From NCBI RefSeq assembly GCF_938036805.1, contig NZ_CALHWC010000225.1, positions 1 to 47,806 of the forward strand: a stretch of 47,806 nt of DNA. The letters are read 5' to 3'. A program made the translations under genes and the position numbers. Origin of the DNA: an uncultured Streptococcus sp. Its GTDB lineage: Bacteria; Bacillota; Bacilli; Lactobacillales; Streptococcaceae. The notes under the pieces are model-generated. The model had not been told where the DNA came from and searched no databases. It was given only the letters and a program-made list of their open reading frames with translations. Positions 40,994-47,806 of this stretch are shown one piece after another; within the stretch, counting starts at the first letter, position 1; each line of letters begins with the position of its first letter.

Positions 40994-41103
40994 TTTACAG
41001 AATCTGTACTTTATGATATACTTTTTATGGAAACGTCTGGATAGATGTAGCGATGCTGAACGGCATAGGTAGGTCATTTTTAAGTATTGATAGGGAGTTT
41101 TCT
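40994..41103 (+). promoter_or_regulatory. guaC promoter and 5' leader
   Basis: TTTACA (40994-40999), 17-nt spacer, extended -10 TGA-TATACT (41014-41022). The leader of about 75 nt has an ATGC/GCAT mini-hairpin near 41053-41072 and GGGAG before the start codon. No known riboswitch fits; it is unexplained. Confidence 0.6.
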
Positions 41104-42087
41104 ATGCTCAATGATTTTCAAGTTTTTGACTATGAAGATATTCAACTAATTCCAGCGAAATGTATTGTGAAAAGCCGTTCAGAGGCTGACACCAGTGTGA
41201 AATTTGGTAAGCACACGTTTCGGATGCCAGTCGTTCCGTCTAATATGCAGACAATTATTGATGAATCTGTCGCTGAAGAGCTTGCTCGAGGAGGCTATTT
41301 TTACATTATGCACCGTTTTGATGAAGCAGGTCGCAAACCATTCGTCGAACGAATGCACGAACAAGGTCTGATTGCATCGATCTCAGTCGGTGTGAAAGAC
41401 TATGAATATGACTTTGTTAGCAGTCTCAAAGATGATGCGCCTGAATACATTACCATCGATATTGCGCATGGGCACTCAGACAGTGTGATTCAAATGATTC
41501 AGCATATCAAGAAAGAATTACCAGAGACCTTTGTCATTGCTGGAAATGTCGGAACTCCAGAAGCTGTGCGGGAGCTGGAAAATGCTGGCGCAGATGCAAC
41601 TAAAGTCGGTATTGGCCCAGGCAAGGTTTGCATTACCAAAGTCAAGACAGGTTTTGGTACAGGCGGCTGGCAGTTGTCTGCGCTTCGTTGGTGTTCAAAG
41701 GTTGCCCGCAAGCCTATTATTGCGGACGGTGGGATTCGGACACATGGCGATATTGCCAAATCGATCCGTTTCGGAGCCAGCATGGTCATGATTGGTTCGC
41801 TCTTTGCCGGCCACATTGAAAGCCCGGGTGAAACCATTGAAGTAGATGGTGATAAGTTTAAAGAATACTATGGTTCTGCCTCCGAGTATCAAAAAGGTGC
41901 TTATAAAAATGTCGAAGGCAAGAAGATTTTGCTGCCGGCTAAGGGCCACTTGCAAGACACGCTGACCGAAATGGAGCAGGATTTGCAGAGCTCGATTTCC
42001 TATGCTGGAGGCCGCGATTTGCATAGCCTGACCCGCGTGGACTATGTCATCGTCAAAAACTCCATCTGGAATGGCGATGCTCATTAA
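41104..42087 (+). CDS. guaC: GMP reductase
   Basis: This 327-residue IMPDH/GMPR-family barrel starts MLNDFQVFDYEDIQLIPAK; GGGAG is 6 nt upstream and the ORF extension to 41053 has no ribosome site. The catalytic loop is GIGPGKVCITKVKTGFGTGG with the active Cys. No CBS domains are present, and the Firmicute GuaC-type length and C-terminus distinguish it from GuaB. It deaminates GMP to IMP with NADPH. It lies upstream of xpt-pbuX with no visible terminator in between, so part of the xpt-pbuX mRNA may start at the guaC promoter. Confidence 0.95.
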   Translation: MLNDFQVFDYEDIQLIPAKCIVKSRSEADTSVKFGKHTFRMPVVPSNMQTIIDESVAEELARGGYFYIMHRFDEAGRKPFVERMHEQGLIASISVGVKDYEYDFVSSLKDDAPEYITIDIAHGHSDSVIQMIQHIKKELPETFVIAGNVGTPEAVRELENAGADATKVGIGPGKVCITKVKTGFGTGGWQLSALRWCSKVARKPIIADGGIRTHGDIAKSIRFGASMVMIGSLFAGHIESPGETIEVDGDKFKEYYGSASEYQKGAYKNVEGKKILLPAKGHLQDTLTEMEQDLQSSISYAGGRDLHSLTRVDYVIVKNSIWNGDAH

Positions 42088-42100
42088 TGAAATAAAATAA

Positions 42101-42163
42101 CTTATTTATCTTGCTAATGATTGGGGCAAGGTCTCTACAAGATGCCAAACATCTAACAATAAG
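42101..42163 (+). ncRNA. Purine-riboswitch-like aptamer (compact variant)
   Basis: This is a three-way junction. P1 is CTTATT (42101-42106) / AATAAG (42158-42163). P2 is CTTGC (42110-42114) / GCAAG (42126-42130). The J2/3 junction is GTCTCTAC (42131-42138). P3 is AGATG (42140-42144) / CATCT (42150-42154). Loop L2 contains TTGG and loop L3 contains CCAA, able to kiss. The TCTAC junction and kissing loops are those of purine riboswitches. L3 is 5 nt instead of 7 and J3/1 reads AAC, keeping a C where guanine/xanthine binders have C74. Confidence 0.75.
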
Positions 42164-42247
42164 TGAGTCTAATGACTTTCTGGTACTTTCAGTGCCAGGC
42201 TGTTTGTCGTTGAAAAGAGGGACTTGCTTATATAGTAGGTCCTTTTT
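42159..42247 (+). terminator. Riboswitch expression platform: antiterminator and terminator
   Basis: Terminator: GGACTTGCT (42220-42228), TATAT loop, AGTAGGTCC (42234-42242), TTTTT. Antiterminator: ATAAGTGAGTC (42159-42169), which includes the P1 3' arm, can pair over 11 positions (two G-U) with GACTTGCTTAT (42221-42231). Ligand-stabilised P1 would free the terminator, giving an OFF switch. Confidence 0.78.
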
Positions 42248-42279
42248 CGATTTATTGGGACTATTAAAAAGGAGAAAAT

Positions 42280-42861
42280 ATGAAAAAATTAGAAGAGAGA
42301 ATTCTGCAAGACGGCAACGTTTTGGGAGAAAATATTCTCAAAGTTGACTCTTTCCTGACCCATCAGGTTGATTTTTCGCTCATGAAAGAAATTGGTCAGG
42401 TATTTGCTGAGCATTTCAGGGATACAGGCATTACAAAGGTTGTAACGATTGAGGCGTCTGGGATCGCACCAGCAGTCTACACAGCAGAGGCCTTGAATGT
42501 TCCAATGATTTTTGCTAAAAAATCTAAGAATATCACCATGACCGAAGGGATTTTAACAGCAGAAGTATATTCCTTTACCAAGCAGGTCACTTCGACCGTC
42601 TCCATCGCTGGCAAGTTTTTGGAGTCAAGTGACAAGGTTTTGGTCATTGATGATTTCTTGGCAAATGGCCAGGCAGCCAACGGCCTGATTAAAATCATTG
42701 AAGAGGCTGGCGCTGAGGTAGCAGCTGTTGGAATCGTAATTGAGAAATCTTTCCAAGATGGTCGAAGCTTGCTAGAAGCGCAAGGACAAACAGTTCTTTC
42801 TCTGGCTCGAATCGATCGATTTGAAAATGGGAAAGTTGTATTTAGAGAGGCAGACTTATAA
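42280..42861 (+). CDS. xpt: Xanthine phosphoribosyltransferase
   Basis: This 193-residue type I PRTase has PRPP-binding loop VLVIDDFLANGQAANGLI (about 121-138) and the N-terminal MKKLEERILQDGNVLGENILKVDSFLTHQ typical of Xpt. It converts xanthine (and guanine) plus PRPP to XMP (GMP). GGAG stands 6 nt before the ATG. It is the first gene after the riboswitch-like leader, with pbuX starting 1 bp after its stop; the standard xpt-pbuX operon. Confidence 0.96.
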   Translation: MKKLEERILQDGNVLGENILKVDSFLTHQVDFSLMKEIGQVFAEHFRDTGITKVVTIEASGIAPAVYTAEALNVPMIFAKKSKNITMTEGILTAEVYSFTKQVTSTVSIAGKFLESSDKVLVIDDFLANGQAANGLIKIIEEAGAEVAAVGIVIEKSFQDGRSLLEAQGQTVLSLARIDRFENGKVVFREADL

Positions 42862-42862
42862 G

Positions 42863-44128
42863 ATGAACTACAACGAAGAAAAACATTCACAGGCAGCCGT
42901 TTTAGGTTTGCAGCATCTGTTGGCTATGTATTCGGGCTCTATCTTGGTGCCGATTATGATTGCTGGGGCTTTGGGCTATTCGGCTGAGCAATTGACCTAT
43001 CTGATTTCGACCGATATTTTCATGTGTGGTATTGCAACCCTTTTGCAGCTACAGCTAAATAAGTATTTTGGTATCGGTTTGCCAGTCGTGCTGGGCGTGG
43101 CCTTCCAGTCCGTTGCTCCTTTGATTATCATTGGGCAGAGTCACGGTAGTGGTGCCATGTTTGGTGCCTTGATTGCATCAGGGATTTATGTTGTTCTGAT
43201 TGCTGGGATTTTCTCAAAAATCGCCAACCTGTTTCCTTCGGTTGTGACTGGTTCGGTCATTACGACCATCGGTTTGACCTTGATTCCAGTAGCCATTGGC
43301 AATATGGGAAATAACGTAGATAAGCCAACCGCCCAAAGTCTGATTCTAGCAGCTGTGACGGTACTGATTATTCTGTTGATTAACATTTTCACTAAAGGTT
43401 TTATCAAATCCATCTCTATTTTGATTGGTTTGATTGTCGGTACGGGCATTGCCGGGGCCATGGGCTTGGTGGATCTGACGCCAGTCGCACAGGCTCCGCT
43501 GGTCCATGTGCCAACCCCTTTCTATTTCGGAGCACCGAAGTTTGAATTTTCTTCTATCGTGATGATGTGTATCATCGCAACGGTTTCCTTAGTAGAGTCA
43601 ACAGGGGTGTACTTGGCACTTTCTGACATTACCAAAAATGAGATTGACAGCACCCGCTTGCGAAATGGCTATCGAGCAGAAGGACTTGCGGTCTTGTTGG
43701 GTGGTATCTTCAATACTTTCCCTTACACAGGTTTTTCTCAGAATGTTGGCTTGGTCAAATTATCTGGTATCAAGACGCGGTTGCCGATTTATTATGCCGC
43801 TGGTTTCCTGATTCTCCTCGGCCTTTTGCCAAAATTCGGAGCCTTGGCGCAGATTATCCCAAGTCCAGTTCTTGGTGGTGCCATGCTGGTCATGTTTGGT
43901 TTTGTGTCCGTTCAGGGCATGCAAATCTTAGCGCGTGTTGACTTTGAGCACAGTGAGCATAATTTCCTCATTGCAGCGATTTCTATCTCAGCAGGTGTCG
44001 GACTCAATGGTAGCAGCCTTTTCAACAGCCTACCAACCAGTCTTCAGATGTTCTTCTCAAATGGAATTGTCATGGCCAGTCTGATTGCTATTGTCCTAAA
44101 TGCTATCCTAAATCGAAAAAATAAATAA
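42863..44128 (+). CDS. pbuX: Xanthine permease (NCS2 family)
   Basis: This 421-residue transporter with 12-14 helices starts MNYNEEKHSQAAVLGLQHLLAMYSGSILVPIMIA. The QHLLAMYxG segment and the central motif ATVSLVESTGVYLAL are NCS2 hallmarks. It brings xanthine into the cell for Xpt. The start overlaps the end of xpt closely (ATG 42863, xpt stop ends 42861), so translation is coupled. The inverted structured repeat (copy C) begins right after the stop and ends the transcript. Confidence 0.95.
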   Translation: MNYNEEKHSQAAVLGLQHLLAMYSGSILVPIMIAGALGYSAEQLTYLISTDIFMCGIATLLQLQLNKYFGIGLPVVLGVAFQSVAPLIIIGQSHGSGAMFGALIASGIYVVLIAGIFSKIANLFPSVVTGSVITTIGLTLIPVAIGNMGNNVDKPTAQSLILAAVTVLIILLINIFTKGFIKSISILIGLIVGTGIAGAMGLVDLTPVAQAPLVHVPTPFYFGAPKFEFSSIVMMCIIATVSLVESTGVYLALSDITKNEIDSTRLRNGYRAEGLAVLLGGIFNTFPYTGFSQNVGLVKLSGIKTRLPIYYAAGFLILLGLLPKFGALAQIIPSPVLGGAMLVMFGFVSVQGMQILARVDFEHSEHNFLIAAISISAGVGLNGSSLFNSLPTSLQMFFSNGIVMASLIAIVLNAILNRKNK

Positions 44129-44131
44129 GAA

Positions 44132-44307
44132 TGAGATTGGGACAGAAATCGGTAATTCGTTAGAATTCGATTTCGTCGTCCCACCTCCGCACAGTTGAGT
44201 AGGGCTGTAAAAGCTGATGAAATCAGCGTAGTAGAGCCCACTCAACCACTGCGTCTTGCTCGACAATCCAAAGACAATTGAGAGGCTAGGACTTTTGTCC
44301 CAGCCTC
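44132..44307 (-). repeat. Structured intergenic repeat, copy C (inverted)
   Basis: Reverse complement of copies A and B. Its terminal hairpin, GAGGCTAGGAC (44282-44292), TTTT, GTCCCAGCCTC (44297-44307), is followed by TTT and overlaps the -35 box of the next gene. It is both pbuX terminator and border of the MATE promoter. Confidence 0.9.
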
Positions 44308-44309
44308 TT

Positions 44310-44338
44310 TTGACTATTGAGCTGGCTTGTAGTATAGT
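44310..44338 (+). promoter_or_regulatory. Promoter of the MATE exporter gene
   Basis: TTGACT (44310-44315), 17-nt spacer, TATAGT (44333-44338). The -35 box starts in the T-tract of repeat copy C. Confidence 0.85.
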
Positions 44339-44366
44339 AAAAGAAGATTAAAAAAAGGAATTCGAC

Positions 44367-45707
44367 ATGTATCAGACTTATCATTTGAAACAACGCCTAA
44401 GCTTGTTTGTTTCAATTTTTCTTCCCATCTTGATTTACCAGCTGGCAAATTTCTCGGCTTCCTTTGTTGACACGACCATGACGGGCCAATACGATACCTT
44501 GCATCTGGCAGGCGTGTCTATGGCGACCAGTCTGTGGGGATCATTTTTCTCCTTTCTGACGGGGATTGTGTCTGCCTTGGTTCCGATCATCGGTCATCAT
44601 TTGGGACAGGGGAAAGATGAAAAAATTGCCTCAGATTTTTATCAGTTCATTTATCTTTCTTTGGCATTATCTCTGATTTTATTTGCGTTGGTATTTTTGG
44701 GTGCCCCTTTGGTTTTACAGCGTCTAGGCTTAGACCCTTTGGTAAAAGATGTGGCCCAGCATTATCTTTGCTACTTGTCCATCGGTATCATTCCCTTCTT
44801 GCTCTTTAGCGTTATTCGCTCTCTCTTGGATGCTTTGGGGTTGACTCGGCTTTCTATGTATTTGATGCTCTTGCTCCTACCTTTGAATGCTAGCTTTAAT
44901 TATGTTTTGATTTATGGAGCTTTTGGTTTTCCAGAAATGGGCGGAGCTGGTGCGGGACTAGGCACTTCTTTGGCTTATTGGGTTTTATTAGTCATATCAC
45001 TATTACTGGCCATCAAACATCCTAAAGTCCGCCAGTACCAACTTTGGAAAATTCGTTCCTTGAGCAAAGCTGGTTTGGCTGAAGGTTTTCGCTTAGGCTT
45101 GCCAATAGGAGGGACAGTTTTTGCGGAAGTTGTCATCTTTTCAATCGTCGGCCTAGTGATGTCAAAATTTTCTTCTTTGATTATTGCTAGCCATCAGGCT
45201 GCTATGAATTTTTCTACTCTTATGTATGCTTTCCCTATGAGTATCTCTACAGCCATGGCCATCATTGTCTCTTATGAGCTAGGGGCTGAAAGACTTGACG
45301 ATGTGAAGAAATACTGCACTTTGGGTAGAATTGTGGCATCCATTTTTGCGGTCTTTACCTTGATTTTTCTCTATATTTTTCGAGATAAGGTTGCTAGTCT
45401 TTATGGCTCTGATCCAGAGTTTATTCGTCTGACCTCAATCTTTCTGACTTTTAGCCTCTTTTTCCAATTGGCCGATACGATTGCCGCTCCTTTGCAGGGA
45501 ATTTTGCGAGGCTACAAGGATACGAAAGCTCCATTTTACTTGGGTCTGCTGGCTTACTGGGGCGTTTCCTTGCCTCTGGGCTTGTTTTTAGATCAGGCTA
45601 CGGACTTAGGACCCTATGGTTATTGGATTGGACTGATTGCAAGTTTGGTCGTGAGCGCAATCCTTTACCAACTACGATTGAATTACATCCAAAAGAAGCG
45701 CCGCTGA
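44367..45707 (+). CDS. MATE-family Na+/drug antiporter
   Basis: This 446-residue protein of 12 membrane helices and two homologous halves fits NorM/DinF-type MATE proteins. Typical segments are FVDTTMTGQYDTLHLAGVSMA in the first half and SHQAAMNFSTLMYAFPMSISTAMAIIVSYELGA in the second half. It exports cationic drugs or metabolites; the substrate is unknown. AAAGGAA precedes the ATG. Monocistronic, with its own promoter and a bidirectional terminator. Confidence 0.9.
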   Translation: MYQTYHLKQRLSLFVSIFLPILIYQLANFSASFVDTTMTGQYDTLHLAGVSMATSLWGSFFSFLTGIVSALVPIIGHHLGQGKDEKIASDFYQFIYLSLALSLILFALVFLGAPLVLQRLGLDPLVKDVAQHYLCYLSIGIIPFLLFSVIRSLLDALGLTRLSMYLMLLLLPLNASFNYVLIYGAFGFPEMGGAGAGLGTSLAYWVLLVISLLLAIKHPKVRQYQLWKIRSLSKAGLAEGFRLGLPIGGTVFAEVVIFSIVGLVMSKFSSLIIASHQAAMNFSTLMYAFPMSISTAMAIIVSYELGAERLDDVKKYCTLGRIVASIFAVFTLIFLYIFRDKVASLYGSDPEFIRLTSIFLTFSLFFQLADTIAAPLQGILRGYKDTKAPFYLGLLAYWGVSLPLGLFLDQATDLGPYGYWIGLIASLVVSAILYQLRLNYIQKKRR

Positions 45708-45726
45708 GAGTTTTCATCATAAAATC

Positions 45727-45757
45727 AAAAGGCTGAGAAAAGTATCTCAGCCTTTTT
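45727..45757. terminator. Bidirectional terminator
   Basis: Perfect 12-bp stem, AAAAGGCTGAGA (45727-45738) / TCTCAGCCTTTT (45745-45756), between the convergent MATE and tautomerase genes. Confidence 0.9.
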
Positions 45758-45761
45758 GATT

Positions 45762-45944
45762 TTATTTTTCCCTCATTTCACCTTGAGGGAAGTAAGTGCC
45801 TTCTGGCATGTCGTTGATGATGACATGAACAGCAGACTGAGGTGCGCCAGTATTTCTGACAACGGCTTCTGTGACTTCTTTAGCCAAGGCCTTCTTTTGT
45901 TCCAAGCTACGACCTTCAAATAAATCAATTCTGACAAATGGCAT
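45762..45944 (-). CDS. 4-oxalocrotonate tautomerase-like protein
   Basis: This 60-residue member of the 4-OT family has the catalytic amino-terminal Pro after the initiator Met (MPFVRIDLFEGRS), and the conserved LAKEVTEAVVRNTGAP helix followed by VHVIINDM. The family converts enol and keto acids. In streptococci, which lack the aromatic degradation pathway, the physiological substrate is unknown. GGAGAAA precedes the ATG on the minus strand. It points toward the MATE gene and away from tdk. Confidence 0.93.
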   Translation of the reverse strand: MPFVRIDLFEGRSLEQKKALAKEVTEAVVRNTGAPQSAVHVIINDMPEGTYFPQGEMREK

Positions 45945-46014
45945 ATGATTTCTCCTTTTCTTTTGCTAATCTTATTTTATCATAAATTAGGTTTTAAAGA
46001 GTGGTGAATTGTGG

Positions 46015-46111
46015 TAAAATAATAGGAAGTACGGTCGGTCTTTTCAGCCGAGTCTATGGATAAAGCTGGAAGTCCTAGAAAGACAATACTTAGAGAGAAT
46101 GTAGAGATAAA
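46015..46111 (+). promoter_or_regulatory. tdk promoter and 5' leader with possible structure
   Basis: A -10-like TGG-TAAAAT ends at 46020. In the leader of about 90 nt, AAGTA (46027-46031) can pair with TACTT (46087-46091), enclosing a TCGG/CCGA hairpin (46035-46051). No known motif is recognised and there is no terminator. Confidence 0.4.
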
Positions 46112-46684
46112 ATGGCTCAGTTATATTATAAATATGGCACAATGAATTCGGGCAAGACAATTGAAATTTTGAAAGTAGCCCACAACTACGAAGAGCAGGG
46201 GAAAAGCGTGGTCATCATGACATCGGCTGTTGATACACGTGATGGCTTTGGCGTTGTTTCCAGCCGTATCGGCATGAAGCGGTCTGCTATGGCAATTGAG
46301 GACCAAACAGATATTTTGGGCTATATTCAAAGTCTGCCTGAAAAGCCTTACTGCGTTTTAATTGATGAGGCCCAGTTTCTGAAACGCCATCATGTCTATG
46401 ATTTGGCTAGAGTAGTGGATGAGCTAGATGTTCCAGTCATGGCTTTTGGTCTGAAAAATGACTTTCGCAATGAACTCTTTGAAGGTTCCAAGCACCTCTT
46501 GCTCTTGGCTGATAAGATTGACGAAATCAAGACCATTTGCCAATATTGCTCTAAAAAAGCAACTATGGTTTTGCGAACGGATAATGGGAAACCTGTCTAT
46601 GATGGCGAACAAATCAAAATCGGTGGCCATGAGACCTATATTTCTGTATGCCGCAAGCATTATTTCAATCCACCCATTAAGTAA
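46112..46684 (+). CDS. tdk: Thymidine kinase
   Basis: This 190-residue type II thymidine kinase has the P-loop GTMNSGKT (9-16), the Walker B-like CVLIDEAQF (about 82-90) and a zinc site with CQYC and a C-terminal CxxH (VCRKHYF). It phosphorylates thymidine for salvage. It lies 35 bp upstream of prfA, a gene order common in streptococci. The ribosome site is a weak AGAGAGA/TAGAGAT. Confidence 0.96.
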   Translation: MAQLYYKYGTMNSGKTIEILKVAHNYEEQGKSVVIMTSAVDTRDGFGVVSSRIGMKRSAMAIEDQTDILGYIQSLPEKPYCVLIDEAQFLKRHHVYDLARVVDELDVPVMAFGLKNDFRNELFEGSKHLLLLADKIDEIKTICQYCSKKATMVLRTDNGKPVYDGEQIKIGGHETYISVCRKHYFNPPIK

Positions 46685-46719
46685 AATGAATTAGAAAATC
46701 AAGGAGATAGATTACAAAG

Positions 46720-47799
46720 ATGAATATTTATGACCAGTTACAGGCAGTGGAAGACCGCTATGAAGAGCTCGGAGAATTGCTCAGTGACCCGGATGTTGTT
46801 TCAGACACCAAGCGTTTCATGGAGCTTTCAAAAGAAGAGGCTTCTACTCGTGATACGGTAACAGCCTACCGTGAGTACAAACAAGTTCTTCAAAATATCA
46901 TCGATGCCGAAGAAATGATTAAAGAATCAGGCGGAGATGCGGACTTGGAGGAAATGGCCAAGCAAGAACTCAAAGATGCCAAGACTGAAAAAGAAGAATA
47001 CGAAGAAAAACTGAAAATCTTGCTTCTTCCAAAGGATCCAAACGATGACAAGAACATCATCCTTGAAATCCGTGGAGCAGCTGGTGGAGATGAAGCAGCA
47101 CTTTTTGCTGGTGACCTTCTAACCATGTACCAAAAGTATGCGGAAGCTCAAGGCTGGCGTTTCGAAGTCATGGAAGCTTCTATGAACGGTGTCGGTGGTT
47201 TCAAAGAAGTAGTTGCTATGGTTTCGGGGCAATCCGTTTACTCTAAACTCAAGTATGAGTCTGGCGCCCACCGTGTACAACGGGTCCCTGTGACAGAAAG
47301 CCAAGGCCGTGTTCATACTTCGACAGCGACAGTTCTCGTTATGCCAGAAATCGAAGAAGTAGAATACGATATTGATCCAAAAGACCTTCGTGTTGACATC
47401 TACCACGCATCTGGTGCTGGTGGACAGAACGTCAATAAGGTTGCGACTGCCGTTCGTATCGTTCACTTACCAACCAATATCAAGGTTGAAATGCAGGAAG
47501 AACGTACCCAGCAGAAGAACCGTGAGAAGGCCATGAAAATTATCCGTGCGCGTGTTGCTGACCACTTTGCACAAATTGCACAGGACGAGCAAGACGCTGA
47601 GCGTAAATCGACAATTGGTACTGGTGACCGTTCAGAACGGATTCGTACCTATAACTTTCCGCAAAACCGTGTCACAGACCACCGTATTGGCTTGACCCTC
47701 CAAAAACTAGATACCATCTTGTCTGGTAAATTGGACGAAGTTGTAGATGCCTTGGTTCTCTATGACCAAACGCAAAAACTAGAAGAGCTGAATAAATAA
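46720..47799 (+). CDS. prfA: Peptide chain release factor 1
   Basis: This 359-residue class I release factor reads UAA and UAG. The stop-codon-recognition motif PVT is in RVPVTESQGRVHTS (about 186-199) and the catalytic GGQ in SGAGGQNVNK (about 232-241). The Gln is normally N-methylated by PrmC. The coding region is complete. AAGGAG lies 13 nt before the ATG, slightly far. Confidence 0.97.
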   Translation: MNIYDQLQAVEDRYEELGELLSDPDVVSDTKRFMELSKEEASTRDTVTAYREYKQVLQNIIDAEEMIKESGGDADLEEMAKQELKDAKTEKEEYEEKLKILLLPKDPNDDKNIILEIRGAAGGDEAALFAGDLLTMYQKYAEAQGWRFEVMEASMNGVGGFKEVVAMVSGQSVYSKLKYESGAHRVQRVPVTESQGRVHTSTATVLVMPEIEEVEYDIDPKDLRVDIYHASGAGGQNVNKVATAVRIVHLPTNIKVEMQEERTQQKNREKAMKIIRARVADHFAQIAQDEQDAERKSTIGTGDRSERIRTYNFPQNRVTDHRIGLTLQKLDTILSGKLDEVVDALVLYDQTQKLEELNK

Positions 47800-47806
47800 T
47801 GACATT

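Overview
The window is chromosomal DNA of a Streptococcus, probably of the sanguinis/mitis group. The evidence is the gene content: a PavB-type SSURE surface protein followed by a TCS08-type two-component system, a ccdA-etrx-msrAB-TCS09 block in the order known from pneumococcus, H2O-forming Nox, xpt-pbuX, and tdk-prfA. The species call is an inference.

Layout. (1) 1-302 is the 3' end of rplL. (2) 288-8262 is a mobile element of about 7.9 kb in the 3' end of rplL, bounded by an identical 30-nt direct repeat. It carries a small HTH regulator, two lipoproteins, a large protein with two HTH domains, an FtsK/TcpA-like ATPase, an HUH replication/nicking protein with a visible pC194/phiX174-like origin, a DUF3173 protein and a tyrosine integrase. 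It encodes no type IV secretion channel, so it looks like an integrative mobilizable element (IME). (3) 8233-9335 is a second, about 1.1-kb unit between att repeats. It has no recombinase and holds bacteriocin debris and a small membrane protein (CIME-like). (4) 9602-13214 is a heterodimeric ABC multidrug exporter behind a leader with a terminator. (5) 13304-16615 holds a B3/B4-domain protein, a DUF218 membrane protein and BrnQ. (6) 16855-21694 is pavB and its two-component system. (7) 21838-28775 is the surface methionine-sulfoxide repair system: ccdA, a Met-rich lipoprotein, etrx1, msrAB, a YesMN-type two-component system, then a second ccdA-etrx2 pair. (8) 28824-33245 is a flavin cluster (apbE and two FMN reductases) divergent from nox. 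(9) 33450-36006 is a PrsW-like protein and a ClC transporter. (10) 36133-40778 is an iron-uptake and Tat operon (efeO-efeB-efeU-tatC-tatA). (11) 41104-44128 is purine salvage (guaC, then xpt-pbuX behind an unusual purine-riboswitch-like leader). (12) 44367-47799 holds a MATE exporter, a 4-OT-like tautomerase, tdk and prfA.

Genes that work together. CcdA passes electrons across the membrane to the Etrx lipoproteins, which reduce MsrAB, and a Met-rich lipoprotein sits in the same operon. Tat exports the folded heme peroxidase EfeB, which works with EfeO and the permease EfeU. GuaC, Xpt and PbuX recycle guanine and xanthine under apparent riboswitch control. A roughly 178-bp structured repeat occurs three times (27183, 40778 and 44132), each time providing the terminator of the adjacent operon.

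The signals most worth following are the variant riboswitch, the element's origin, the stacked att sites with bacteriocin fragments, and the terminator-carrying repeat.
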